From contig JAKSYS010000017.1 in NCBI GenBank assembly GCA_022925895.1, forward strand, positions 62,001-126,000: a DNA stretch of 64,000 nt. The letters run 5' to 3'. Positions 55,004 through 63,244 of this stretch are shown here, one piece after another; positions within the stretch are counted from its first letter, which is position 1; each line of letters opens with the position of its first letter. The DNA comes from Fragilaria crotonensis (taxonomy: Eukaryota > Bacillariophyta > Fragilariophyceae > Fragilariales > Fragilariaceae). The position numbers and the translations under genes were made by a program. The notes under the pieces were generated by a model. It was not told the origin of the DNA. It ran no database searches and was given only the letters and a program-made list of their open reading frames with translations.

Positions 55004-58003
55004 GTGTGGCTATCCCTAGTGGTAATTTTGCTGAATACGTTGGAACGCGTTATTCCCGATCGAATAAGCTTTCGATCCGTGGATGGTTCTATTACTCATA
55101 GCCGATTGGTGGACGCGTTTGTTGACGACACAGCTATCGGGATAACAGATGATGGTACCAAATCTATCCACGAATTGACAACCGCACTGGAAACGGTCGC
55201 ACAGACATGGGAACAACTACTTCATTTTTCAGGGGGAGCTCTTAATTTGAAGAAATGTTCCTGGTACATTATGTATTGGGACTGGCGCAATGGTCGACCA
55301 CAGATTCGCTCATCGTCCCCCTCCGATCCTTCCATCAATTTATACCAGGGGTCATCACCCCATAATCAAAGAGCGACAATTCGACGACAAGAGATCAACG
55401 AGCCTGCAAGGATTCTTGGAGTGCATCAAACACCGTCGGGGGATTTCTCTGCACATATTAAAGTTTTGCAAGCCAAAGCTGACAAATTCGCAGGCTACCT
55501 CAAATCACCTCGGTTAACTCCTGGCGACATCAGAGTTTTCCATCGCACTATTTATGATCCGTCTATGCGGTATTCACTGCCAGCAATAGCGGTGGACGAA
55601 GAAGAATTGGCTCAAGTACAGACAAAAATCATTCCAACAATTGTGCAAAAACTGGGACTATCCAGTAAATTACCGGTCGCAGTGCGTCACGGTCCCATAT
55701 CCATGGGCGGCTTAGGACTCATGGATCTTCGCACAGAGGGAGGCATCGAAATGATTAAATATTTTCGTAACGAGGTTTATGGCAACACAGAAGTCGGGAA
55801 GCTGCTTCTTCTACAACTTCAAGCATCACAACTCGAATCGGGAGTCCCCATGCCGCTACTATCGGAACCGAGTATACATATACCGTATCTCACGCCGACT
55901 TGGATTCTTTCAATGCGACAGTTCATGTCCAATCACAACATCTGCATGGACATCACAAATGTCCTCACGCTTCCACTTCGGGGTCCACATGACCAGTACA
56001 TCATGAACTCAACTCGTTTGCACGGATATACAACGCAACAACAAACGGATATCAATATCATACGACTGTTCCTCCAAGTGACGACGATAGCCGATATGGT
56101 GGATCGCCATGAACCTTCAAAGATTGCAGAATGGGCACTCGACGGCATACGACCTACAGATTTTGTTGTCAATCCGACGTGGCCGAGACAACAAAATCCG
56201 ACTGGGAAACAGCAACGTTTGTGGAGACGTTATATCGCGTCACAATTTATCCGGTACGGCAGGGCATGGAGAGTAGCACCCCAAAGCACACTTAAGGATC
56301 TAAAGGCCCAAGTCAGCATGGAATCCACGAAACACCAAGACGAAGCACTGACCCTACCGATGAGACTCAAACGATCGCCACGGAACACGCGACGTCTTTT
56401 GTCTCATGTCAATCTTACATCCGACGAGGACACGCTTTGGAAAGAATGCCAACGCAAACACATTCTTACGATTGCTTCGGACGGCGGTCTGAAAGGCCGC
56501 AACGGTACGTTCGGATGGAGTGTGACGACACCAACGAATGATATTCTATGTGAAGGTGCTGGACCTATTGATGGACCGTACGATACCGCTAGTTCCACGA
56601 GATGCGAACTCGGTGGATACGCGGCAGCTCTCTTGTTCCTCTCCTTGTTACACCGACATTGGGGACATCGTCATAAATGCACGTTTCGCTGGGTAACGGA
56701 CAGTCAAACCGCGATCAACAACGTGGTGCGGGAAACTAAATCATCATCAACCAAACGGCGTCAACCTGCAAATTCTGATTATCTAGGAGTCATCCGATCG
56801 GAAACGCAGTTCCTTCGTCGGAAAATTACGCCGAAGTGGATTAAAGGCCACCAAACAGTGCGACACGATGTCTATAATCGACATAATCGGGATGTTATCC
56901 GTAACAATCACGTTGATTCTCTGGCAACATGGTATCGAGAGCAATCCAACAAACGACAATCAATTGAGAAAACAGAGCACACACCTGAAGCACGCGTCAC
57001 GGTATTGCTCAACGGGGTCCGATTGGTATCCCAAGTCGAGTCCAGCATTCGTTTCCACATAAACGGCTACCACTTGCGGCTGTATATCCAATCGCAAAAT
57101 CGGTGGTCGAATGCCACCTGGAACCGAATCGATGTGGAGGCTCTCGGGCGTTTCTATCGACGATTACAACCGGCGGCACAGGTGGCGCAAACGAAATTCA
57201 TGTTCAACCAATGGCATACGGGAGCAACGAGGATACGCAACGCCAGGGTCAAGGATCCCCAGCTTCGATTATGTCCGTGCTGCAAAACGACGGACGAGAC
57301 GACACAGCACGTACTTCAATGTCGATCGAATGTGGACCACGACAACTGTCTCCAAACTTTCAGGAAAACAATGTCTCCGCCGGAACCCCACCCAGTGTTT
57401 CAAATCCTACGAGATGGTATTATCTCCTGGGTGGAGGGCATTGCAGTATACGATCCTCCGCTTGATCAAATTCCGTCTAAATTCCACGATCGCTTGCGTG
57501 TAGCTTTAAGTGACCAGCTGACGATCGGATGGGATAACGCTGTCAAAGGGTTCTTGAGTGTCGAGTGGCGATTCATGGCGGAGGACGCTATGTTCGATTC
57601 TTCTCCAGCTAAACAGGACGCTGGTTTTCACCGCATACACATCATTCTCAAAGCCTTTCAAGCTCTCACTCAGTCAAAATGGAAGGCCCGGAATACAATG
57701 CTACACGACAACCAGGATGCCATCAACAGACATATCAGGGAAGCAGAGGCGGCGGAGATAACTGCAATGCACCGACAATCGGAAACCTTAAGAGCAGGAG
57801 ATAGGCATTATTGCGAGCAACCATTGGAAAAGGTTTTAAATAAATCAGCGTCCTCACGACGGCGATGGCTTCGTTACATGAAAATGGCACAGGATAGATA
57901 CAGTCGTGACGGGAAGAGACAAACTTTACTGACAAATTTTTTCAGACCGTCGAACACGGATACACAACGTTCAAACACACTTGGAATACATGCACCGAAA
58001 TAA
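55004..58003 (+). CDS. LINE ORF2 C-terminal portion: RT end, RNase H, CCHC, PIP box
   Basis: Open from the truncation point; the first codon is GTG and the codon before it, in flanking DNA, is TAG, so there is no true start. Residue positions count from 55004. RT palm ends with A-F-V-D-D-T-A-I-G at 35-43 and G-G-A-L-N-L-K-K-C-S-W at 79-89. RNase H: I-A-S-D-G-G-L-K near 487 (Asp), R-C-E-L-G-G-Y near 532 (Glu), W-V-T-D-S-Q-T-A near 564 (Asp), N-N-H-V-D-S-L-A near 634. Zinc motif L-C-P-C-C-K...H-V-L-Q-C near 755-775. At 973-980 is Q-T-L-L-T-N-F-F, an exact PCNA-interacting motif. The full protein would make and integrate cDNA at a nicked target; this copy lacks the endonuclease and most of RT. 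Confidence 0.88.
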   Translation: MWLSLVVILLNTLERVIPDRISFRSVDGSITHSRLVDAFVDDTAIGITDDGTKSIHELTTALETVAQTWEQLLHFSGGALNLKKCSWYIMYWDWRNGRPQIRSSSPSDPSINLYQGSSPHNQRATIRRQEINEPARILGVHQTPSGDFSAHIKVLQAKADKFAGYLKSPRLTPGDIRVFHRTIYDPSMRYSLPAIAVDEEELAQVQTKIIPTIVQKLGLSSKLPVAVRHGPISMGGLGLMDLRTEGGIEMIKYFRNEVYGNTEVGKLLLLQLQASQLESGVPMPLLSEPSIHIPYLTPTWILSMRQFMSNHNICMDITNVLTLPLRGPHDQYIMNSTRLHGYTTQQQTDINIIRLFLQVTTIADMVDRHEPSKIAEWALDGIRPTDFVVNPTWPRQQNPTGKQQRLWRRYIASQFIRYGRAWRVAPQSTLKDLKAQVSMESTKHQDEALTLPMRLKRSPRNTRRLLSHVNLTSDEDTLWKECQRKHILTIASDGGLKGRNGTFGWSVTTPTNDILCEGAGPIDGPYDTASSTRCELGGYAAALLFLSLLHRHWGHRHKCTFRWVTDSQTAINNVVRETKSSSTKRRQPANSDYLGVIRSETQFLRRKITPKWIKGHQTVRHDVYNRHNRDVIRNNHVDSLATWYREQSNKRQSIEKTEHTPEARVTVLLNGVRLVSQVESSIRFHINGYHLRLYIQSQNRWSNATWNRIDVEALGRFYRRLQPAAQVAQTKFMFNQWHTGATRIRNARVKDPQLRLCPCCKTTDETTQHVLQCRSNVDHDNCLQTFRKTMSPPEPHPVFQILRDGIISWVEGIAVYDPPLDQIPSKFHDRLRVALSDQLTIGWDNAVKGFLSVEWRFMAEDAMFDSSPAKQDAGFHRIHIILKAFQALTQSKWKARNTMLHDNQDAINRHIREAEAAEITAMHRQSETLRAGDRHYCEQPLEKVLNKSASSRRRWLRYMKMAQDRYSRDGKRQTLLTNFFRPSNTDTQRSNTLGIHAPK
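57920..57943 (+). other. PIP-box coding sequence in the LINE ORF
   Basis: Encodes Q-T-L-L-T-N-F-F, matching Q-x-x-[ILM]-x-x-[FY]-[FY] exactly and preceded by K-R, much like the p21 PIP box R-Q-T-S-M-T-D-F-Y. It lies 21 residues from the C-terminus, where such peptides are usually accessible. Confidence 0.7.
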
Positions 58004-58144
58004 GGTATCGCGATAGGGATGGGGTTAGGATAACATGATCGTCGCCACCATGGAATAAGGGATGGCCACGACGGGGTACACACGATGGTTTTGTTAAAAG
58101 ACCAACGACGGTGAAAACCCTAATAATTAGGTTTATTATTATTA

Positions 58145-58160
58145 TGATTGAAATGATTAT
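58145..58160. repeat. 16-bp TSD of the LINE, right copy
   Basis: TGATTGAAATGATTAT, identical to 54986-55001, directly after the TTA tail. Confidence 0.93.
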
Positions 58161-58924
58161 GCAGTCAGTTGAGGTATCGAAAAATGATGTTCGAACAAGA
58201 TTGGTTGTTTCAAGGAACTTTTCCATTCGAAGAAGCGGTGAGACTGTATCTGCAGAGCTCGTGAAACTTTTTTAATATAAGTAAACGTTGTGTATACGAG
58301 TACGACTAAGTAATGAATTAAAATAAATTTAACGGTGAAAACGGATCCCTAACCCCAGTAAGAAGGATTTCCGCATGTCCCTGAATTCATCAGGTCTGTG
58401 TTCTGTGATGTCATGATTGACGTCAATTCCTTGCGTTCTAATCGCCACCGCCGTTGGACATGGACGACACCCATTGCAATACAGACTGGCTGCCCTTATG
58501 CCGCGGACCCTGGGACACTCACAGCTCACAGCTCACAGCATGGCTTGCTGTGAAGCATACTGAAACATGTCCTGCGAAGACATCTTGAGTGTACTGGCCT
58601 CGTCATGTCGATGATCACCCCCCCCCTCCTCGAGATAGACCGTCTATTGTGGCGATGACTCATGGCACCTACTGCATAATTGTGCTCAGGGGGATCGCAT
58701 GCTGCTTAAATTCCCATGCAAGTATTTCCAAGCCAAAGAGCTAGCGAGAAGTTTCCGAGTGAACGCGGATTCTTCGACACTGAGATGTATCCATGAACGA
58801 TATGTATTTAAACTATACTAGTGGGTACCTCCCAATTGGTCGGACTTTTGGAATACGTGTACGGTATGGTTTGTGCACGGTTGTGTGTACTGTTTGTACA
58901 GTTCAGTACTATACGCAAGTAGTG
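58161..58924. other. Intergenic, no gene seen; one CRE-type palindrome
   Basis: AT-rich near the LINE, then mixed. ATTGACGTCAAT at 58416-58427 is a perfect 12-bp palindrome with the bZIP/CRE core TGACGTCA. A triple CTCACAG run lies at about 58517-58538. Short frames here have no coding character. Confidence 0.5.
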
Positions 58925-58966
58925 CAGTACCCCAGAGTGGTCATACTCCGTAACAGACGCACGCAC
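58925..58966. repeat. 42-bp direct repeat, copy 1
   Basis: Begins CAGTACCCCAGAGTGGTCAT; identical to 59070-59111, 145 bp away. Between them are several ACTCCG/TACTCCG variants. No link to a mobile element seen. Confidence 0.9.
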
Positions 58967-59069
58967 TGACGCAACTACGTATATGCAAATCTTACCGACA
59001 TTGCTTACGGAGTACTCCAGTATGCATGTATGACATATACTCCGAGTATGAGACAGTATTCATTTGATC

Positions 59070-59140
59070 CAGTACCCCAGAGTGGTCATACTCCGTAACA
59101 GACGCACGCACGCACACACGCACACACGCACACAATTAAT
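59070..59140. repeat. 42-bp direct repeat, copy 2, running into a (CACA/CACG) microsatellite
   Basis: Copy of 58925-58966 (59070-59111) followed by CGCACACACGCACACACG-type simple sequence to about 59134. The repeat copy boundary at CGCACGCAC may reflect slippage from the same motif. Confidence 0.85.
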
Positions 59141-59394
59141 TTATAATATAGTAGGATAGTTTTTGTTGAAGAAGAGCAACCGAATACGCGCGACACCGCA
59201 CCTCCGGGTGCAAACGAAACGAAGGAAGGACAAGTAAAAGGTAAGAATGCAGCACGTGAACACACGTGGGCAGACGTAGTTAAAGGATCCGTGCGTGGAG
59301 CGAAACGAAGCGCACTACCAGGAAAAGAAACTATAAAGGATTCGTTGCGAGCGCACTTTCTCGCAACAATCCCGTTAGCTAGGACCGAAGTTTG
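59140..59394 (+). pseudogene. Short coding remnant, retroelement ORF1-like
   Basis: About 85 open codons with no ATG: V-F-V-E-E-E-Q-P-N-T-R-D, then G-K-N-A-A-R-E-H-T-W-A-D-V-V-K-G-S-V-R-G, ending R-T-E-V and TGA at 59392. The T-W-A-D-V-V-K-G phrase resembles the region before the nucleic-acid-binding part of LINE ORF1 or plant-type gag proteins. It could also be the tail of a host exon. Too short to assign. Confidence 0.3.
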
Positions 59395-59631
59395 ATTGAC
59401 TTCCGACTGCTATCAACATTAGTATCTATATCGTCCGAAACAAGCAATAACGAGTTGAAGGCTCTAATATATTGTGGACGCAGTAGCTATTTGCAACAGT
59501 TTTGTCCTTCAATGCACCCTGGGCTCAATGTAGTAGCCTATCGGAGCAGAGGCATTGAACTTTTGCTGATATTCTCGCGACAAATTGGAGCGGCATTCGC
59601 TTATTCAATGCTTTTATCCCCAATCCTCTTG

Positions 59632-60480
59632 CTACGGCAGTTTTGGGAGCAGCAACATGCTCTGGGTTCCGATGTTGTTCCCATAGTTTGGTGTCTGCAG
59701 ACCAAGGTAATTATTATAGCTAACACCATTGATCTGCGCAATGGGAACTTCCTGGATAACGTTCTTGATCATCCCCGCATGGAGCGTGTAACCTGTTCGG
59801 ACCGTCAGCACGGTGAAGGAGATCAGATTGCCGTCGTCGCCCGGACCGTTGGTCCGGCCAATCTGATTCCAGCTGCCGTTAACCAATTTCTGGAAACAGA
59901 CTTTACCAGGCCTGGGGCAACCGAAGGTGGCACCAAAGTCGCCATCAACAGCGCGGAAGTTCCCTCTCTGAATGACCCCCGGTGATGAACTCTCATCTCC
60001 TGGGCCACCGTCCGTCGAGAACTGGCTCATGTGGACAATCAGAATACCAGCATTGAAGAACTGTGGCGTCCAGAGGGTATCGCGCCCGCCTCTCTTCCCA
60101 AAGGCAAAGGGGACCGTGTTCTGCCAAGGCTGAGCCCCGTTGAACCCGAAGAACTTGAATTTGAAGGCATGGGTTGCAACGCCATTGTCGCCCGCACCGT
60201 TGGTGCGGCCCAGCAAGGTGGCCCCATTCTTGAACAGGACTCTGCCAGTCGAATTATCATTATAGACGTTCACGGGGCCGGTGAAAGCAGCGCCTGGAAC
60301 CGTACCATTAATGCTCAAGGCGCCAGTTTCCCAATTGGCAATGGCACTGCCGACTAAGTTTTCCGCTAACATACGGTGCTGAAAGTCGTTGGCACTACGA
60401 AGGTGGTGATGGTCGTTGTCCACATCGTTGGCAGTGACAGTGGTGAGGAGCCACGGGACAGCGAGAAGAAACGACTTCAT
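59632..60480 (-). CDS. Secreted protein with internal duplication, 282 codons, unknown function
   Basis: ATG at 60480. Residues 1-17 (M-K-S-F-L-L-A-V-P-W-L-L-T-T-V-T-A) form a signal peptide with A-N-D as a likely cleavage site. Then comes H-H-H-L-R-S-A-N-D-F-Q-H-R-M-L at 24-38, shared with the gene at 63245. The mature part has two similar halves, marked by G-R-T-N-G-A-G-D-N-G (about 88-97) and G-R-T-N-G-P-G-D-D-G (about 212-221), each after a short strand ending in N-G; it looks beta-rich. Two Cys (F-G-C-P-R and K-V-C-F-Q) could form one disulphide; N-G-T, N-D-N-S and N-G-S are potential N-glycosylation sites. No known domain recognised; extracellular or cell-wall role inferred. The plus-strand frames over it are shadows. 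Confidence 0.8.
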   Translation of the reverse strand: MKSFLLAVPWLLTTVTANDVDNDHHHLRSANDFQHRMLAENLVGSAIANWETGALSINGTVPGAAFTGPVNVYNDNSTGRVLFKNGATLLGRTNGAGDNGVATHAFKFKFFGFNGAQPWQNTVPFAFGKRGGRDTLWTPQFFNAGILIVHMSQFSTDGGPGDESSSPGVIQRGNFRAVDGDFGATFGCPRPGKVCFQKLVNGSWNQIGRTNGPGDDGNLISFTVLTVRTGYTLHAGMIKNVIQEVPIAQINGVSYNNYLGLQTPNYGNNIGTQSMLLLPKLP

Positions 60481-61575
60481 TGTCTTTTCGTGTACCAGAC
60501 AACAAGATTACAGGGAGACAAAAAGATCACAGTGAGTACAACTGTCATATTGAAAGGAATCAAGCAGCAAGACGACATGTGTGGTATGTGTTTGTGGGGT
60601 GTGTGATGAAGGATGATGCAGGCTGGTGGGTGCGTGCAAGTGGGGGAGTATGAGAGATGTGTGGCCGAGAGTCTGACAGTCCATCCATCGTTACAGTGTG
60701 CGAGTCTCGAGTGATGAGCAATCTGTGGGAGCTCGGACACTCCTCTCTGTCAGAGGAACATAAGGTCACATGTCTAATGACAATGATGACGACTCACGAC
60801 TCATGTCTGACGATAATCCTAAAAAGCGAAAGGCTTCTCATCGCGGCGAAACCAACGAAAATGAGGTGAAGACGGCCGATGACACCACACACAAGACATT
60901 CAGCACTGCTTCAAAGCAATAAAGATATGGGGAACGCAATGTGGAGGATACGTTGAGTGCAGAGGACGCTCAAACGAATGATGCGTGATTGGAGAGGCAC
61001 ATCCTCACGGAGAGAGACACGACGTGACGACACGATACACTTTGAAGTGGAGAAGGAGTCCGATTCAGACACACACAATCTTTGCAACGCAACAACATGT
61101 CATACGCATGTCACATGAGCTTGTAGTCTCATGGAGTAATGATGAGATGCCATTGCGACGCGTACCTTTTTGAGAACTTGTTGGAGATTGTGAGGAACTA
61201 CCGTGGCGAACCAAAGGTAACATTACATGGAAAATTGGTAATCATCCAACGTACGCTACTAAGTAAATACAACTGCGTTAGTTAAAAGAGAACGAATGAT
61301 TTGACACCTCATGTCACGAATCAGAGGACTGTGGAATTCGATCTAACAGAGTTCGGATACGATAGAGAATTGTGTAATACCTTGCGTATGATTATAATCG
61401 TATTTTTTACATGTTTCCCTCTGTGAGATTCTTTAGTACTGTCGTACCAGGTTCCTAACTAAGCGGACATGTGTTCAGCTGTTCGCGAGATTCAAAACAA
61501 AGGCCCAATAAACGCGACACGTACGCAATCTATATAACGATAGTTAAAATGAACCGAGCATCACACTACTGTATG
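60481..61575. other. Intergenic, nothing recognised
   Basis: 5' flank of the secreted-protein gene and beyond. Contains GA-rich stretches and short spurious frames; no repeat, RNA gene or convincing exon seen. Confidence 0.55.
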
Positions 61576-61671
61576 AATGAATTATGCATCAACCGGTACT
61601 CACACAATAAATGAATTATGCATCAACCGGTACTCGCATTATAAATGAATTATGCATCAACCGGTACTAGT
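61576..61671. repeat. 34-bp tandem repeat, nearly three copies
   Basis: Units at 61576, 61610 and 61644 (the last 28 bp), each starting AATGAATTATGCATCAACCG and followed by GTACT. They contain the palindromes ATGCAT and ACCGGT. Only three contiguous units without spacers, so not a CRISPR. Confidence 0.93.
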
Positions 61672-62043
61672 ATCAGGTATCGTAGTTCAATGGAGGGACC
61701 ATGCTGGCGACATAGTAATTAAATGAACGGCGGCCGGCAGCCGGCGGACGGCGGATCACAGACAGGGTGTGTTAGAAACTTAGGAAATCAGAATATGCGT
61801 AGAGGTACCCACACTTGGTTTCTATTCCGAGTCAATTCCTGATACTCGGGAAATGGCTAATCATATATATATGATGATACATGAAAGCTCTTGACGTCTC
61901 CCTCCAGCAAAAAGCAAGCTGCTCGAGGGAATGAGATCCCGCGTCACTCGAGATTGCCGAGAACTTCAAGTGTTCACAGACAGTCAGGTATTAATTGCTA
62001 CTAAATAAATATACGAAACGATATTGCATTTATCAAGGGGTTT
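61672..62043. other. Intergenic, nothing recognised
   Basis: Includes a GC-rich CGGCGGCCGGCAGCCGGCGG stretch at about 61729-61755 and otherwise mixed sequence without frames. Confidence 0.5.
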
Positions 62044-62197
62044 CGATTAGAATGCAAGGAAATGACGTCAAGGCTGACGTCACAGTATTGACCCTTTCAC
62101 GTACTACCTACGGTGATACAGTACTCCAGTAAGACAGTAACATATGGACAGCGTGCTGATTGGTACGGCTCGACGTCATTTCCTTGCATTCTAATCG
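62044..62197. repeat. 154-bp MITE-like element or stem-loop with perfect 26-bp inverted repeats
   Basis: Left arm 62044-62069 begins CGATTAGAATGCAAGGAAAT; right arm 62172-62197 is its perfect reverse complement. Spacer 102 bp. The arms carry GACGTC, and left of centre TGACGTCA occurs twice (62063-62070 and 62075-62082), the full CRE/bZIP site. No coding. No clear TSD, so either a small TIR element or a regulatory hairpin. Confidence 0.6.
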
Positions 62198-63244
62198 GTG
62201 CGCATCCTGGGTTTTCGAACCGGATGAAGTTCAGTGCGGGAGCGTACAATGCGGTACTCGATGAGTACCGGTCCGTGCTGATACTACCGGTCGTGAACGC
62301 GTAAGAAGTTTTACAAATGTTGCGAACTAAACCCGAACCCGCTACAAGTATTCGAGATTCGTATTCACGCACTGTGGAATGGTGGTCTTCAATTTTGTGT
62401 TCGTTGTATAGAAAGTATAATTCGTGTGTATTAGACCTACTATCATAGAGTAACAAAGGTTCGAGGTGCGACCTGCCATATAAGCAACAAAAAGCAATCG
62501 TATCATATTCACAAGTTTAGCAGCGAAACACGAAACTGCGTCTCACCATCAAATCATCGATTCAGGATAGCTCCAACACAGTCAACAACACAGGGTAAGT
62601 CAATGGCTTGATTGTGGCATCTTTCGTCTCTCGAAACTGTCCGCAAGTGCATTGTGTTCATGCGCGAACCCCATGCATAGTGCTGCATGTTTATGGGAAA
62701 GTCGCATTTACTCGTGAGATTCTTCTTGTCTCTCGGTCTCATGGATCATCGCCATGGTCCATGTCGTCCAGCTTGTGTTTTTTGCCGAGTGTGTGACAGA
62801 CATGGTCGTCATGGACATGACAGAGAAAAAAAGGGTTCGTTCTTGTTTACAAAATGTATGTTCACCCAGTTTTCCCCTTGCCACAATGGCGTCATCTTTG
62901 TATGCATATATGTATGTGGTGACCACACCTTGCAGTTTGTGGTTTGTGCTACTGTACGTGTGAGATACAGTACGTACCCACACCTGTACAATACCTGTCC
63001 AGCCGCTTGTCACTACGTCACACCTGCAGGGCCAAGGTTTCCAACCACCACACTTCTGACGACCACGATGCAGTACAAGTACCTGGTTGTACAATATGTG
63101 ACTTGTGTGTATTACTTGTAGTGCAGTACTAGTAGTACCATGTACCCGCCTAACTTTCCTTTTTCATATCGCCTGTTCAACTTTCGACGTATGAATACCA
63201 GGTACTGAATACCTCCACCAACAGACTAACAGACAGACAAGGAC
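62198..63244. other. Upstream region of the second secreted-protein gene, no gene seen
   Basis: About 1 kb with many GTAC-containing short motifs but no credible exon; the frames present are short and conflict on both strands. The promoter of the gene at 63245 should lie at its right end; no clear TATA box identified. Confidence 0.5.

Larger units (their letters stand above)
55002..58144 (+). mobile_element. 5'-truncated LINE (non-LTR retrotransposon)
   Basis: 3,143 bp between perfect 16-bp TSDs. It begins inside the RT domain, as expected from incomplete target-primed reverse transcription, and ends in a short TTATTATTATTAT tail rather than poly(A). About 140 bp of 3' UTR follow the stop codon at 58001-58003. 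With 999 open codons and perfect TSDs the insertion is recent. The order RT, RNase H, then C-terminal zinc motif fits the I/R1-like branch of LINEs; diatom-specific clades (e.g. Ambal) are candidates, not tested. Confidence 0.9.

Noticed and set aside
55004-55006. GTG as the LINE protein's start codon
   Set aside because: It lies two bases inside the truncation point and after a stop in flanking DNA; the open frame is simply cut by 5' truncation.
59392-59985. 197-codon plus-strand frame
   Set aside because: Mostly antisense to the secreted-protein gene, which has a signal peptide, motif repeats and paralogue support.
61576-61671. CRISPR-like array
   Set aside because: Units are contiguous without spacers and only three in number, and the window is eukaryotic.
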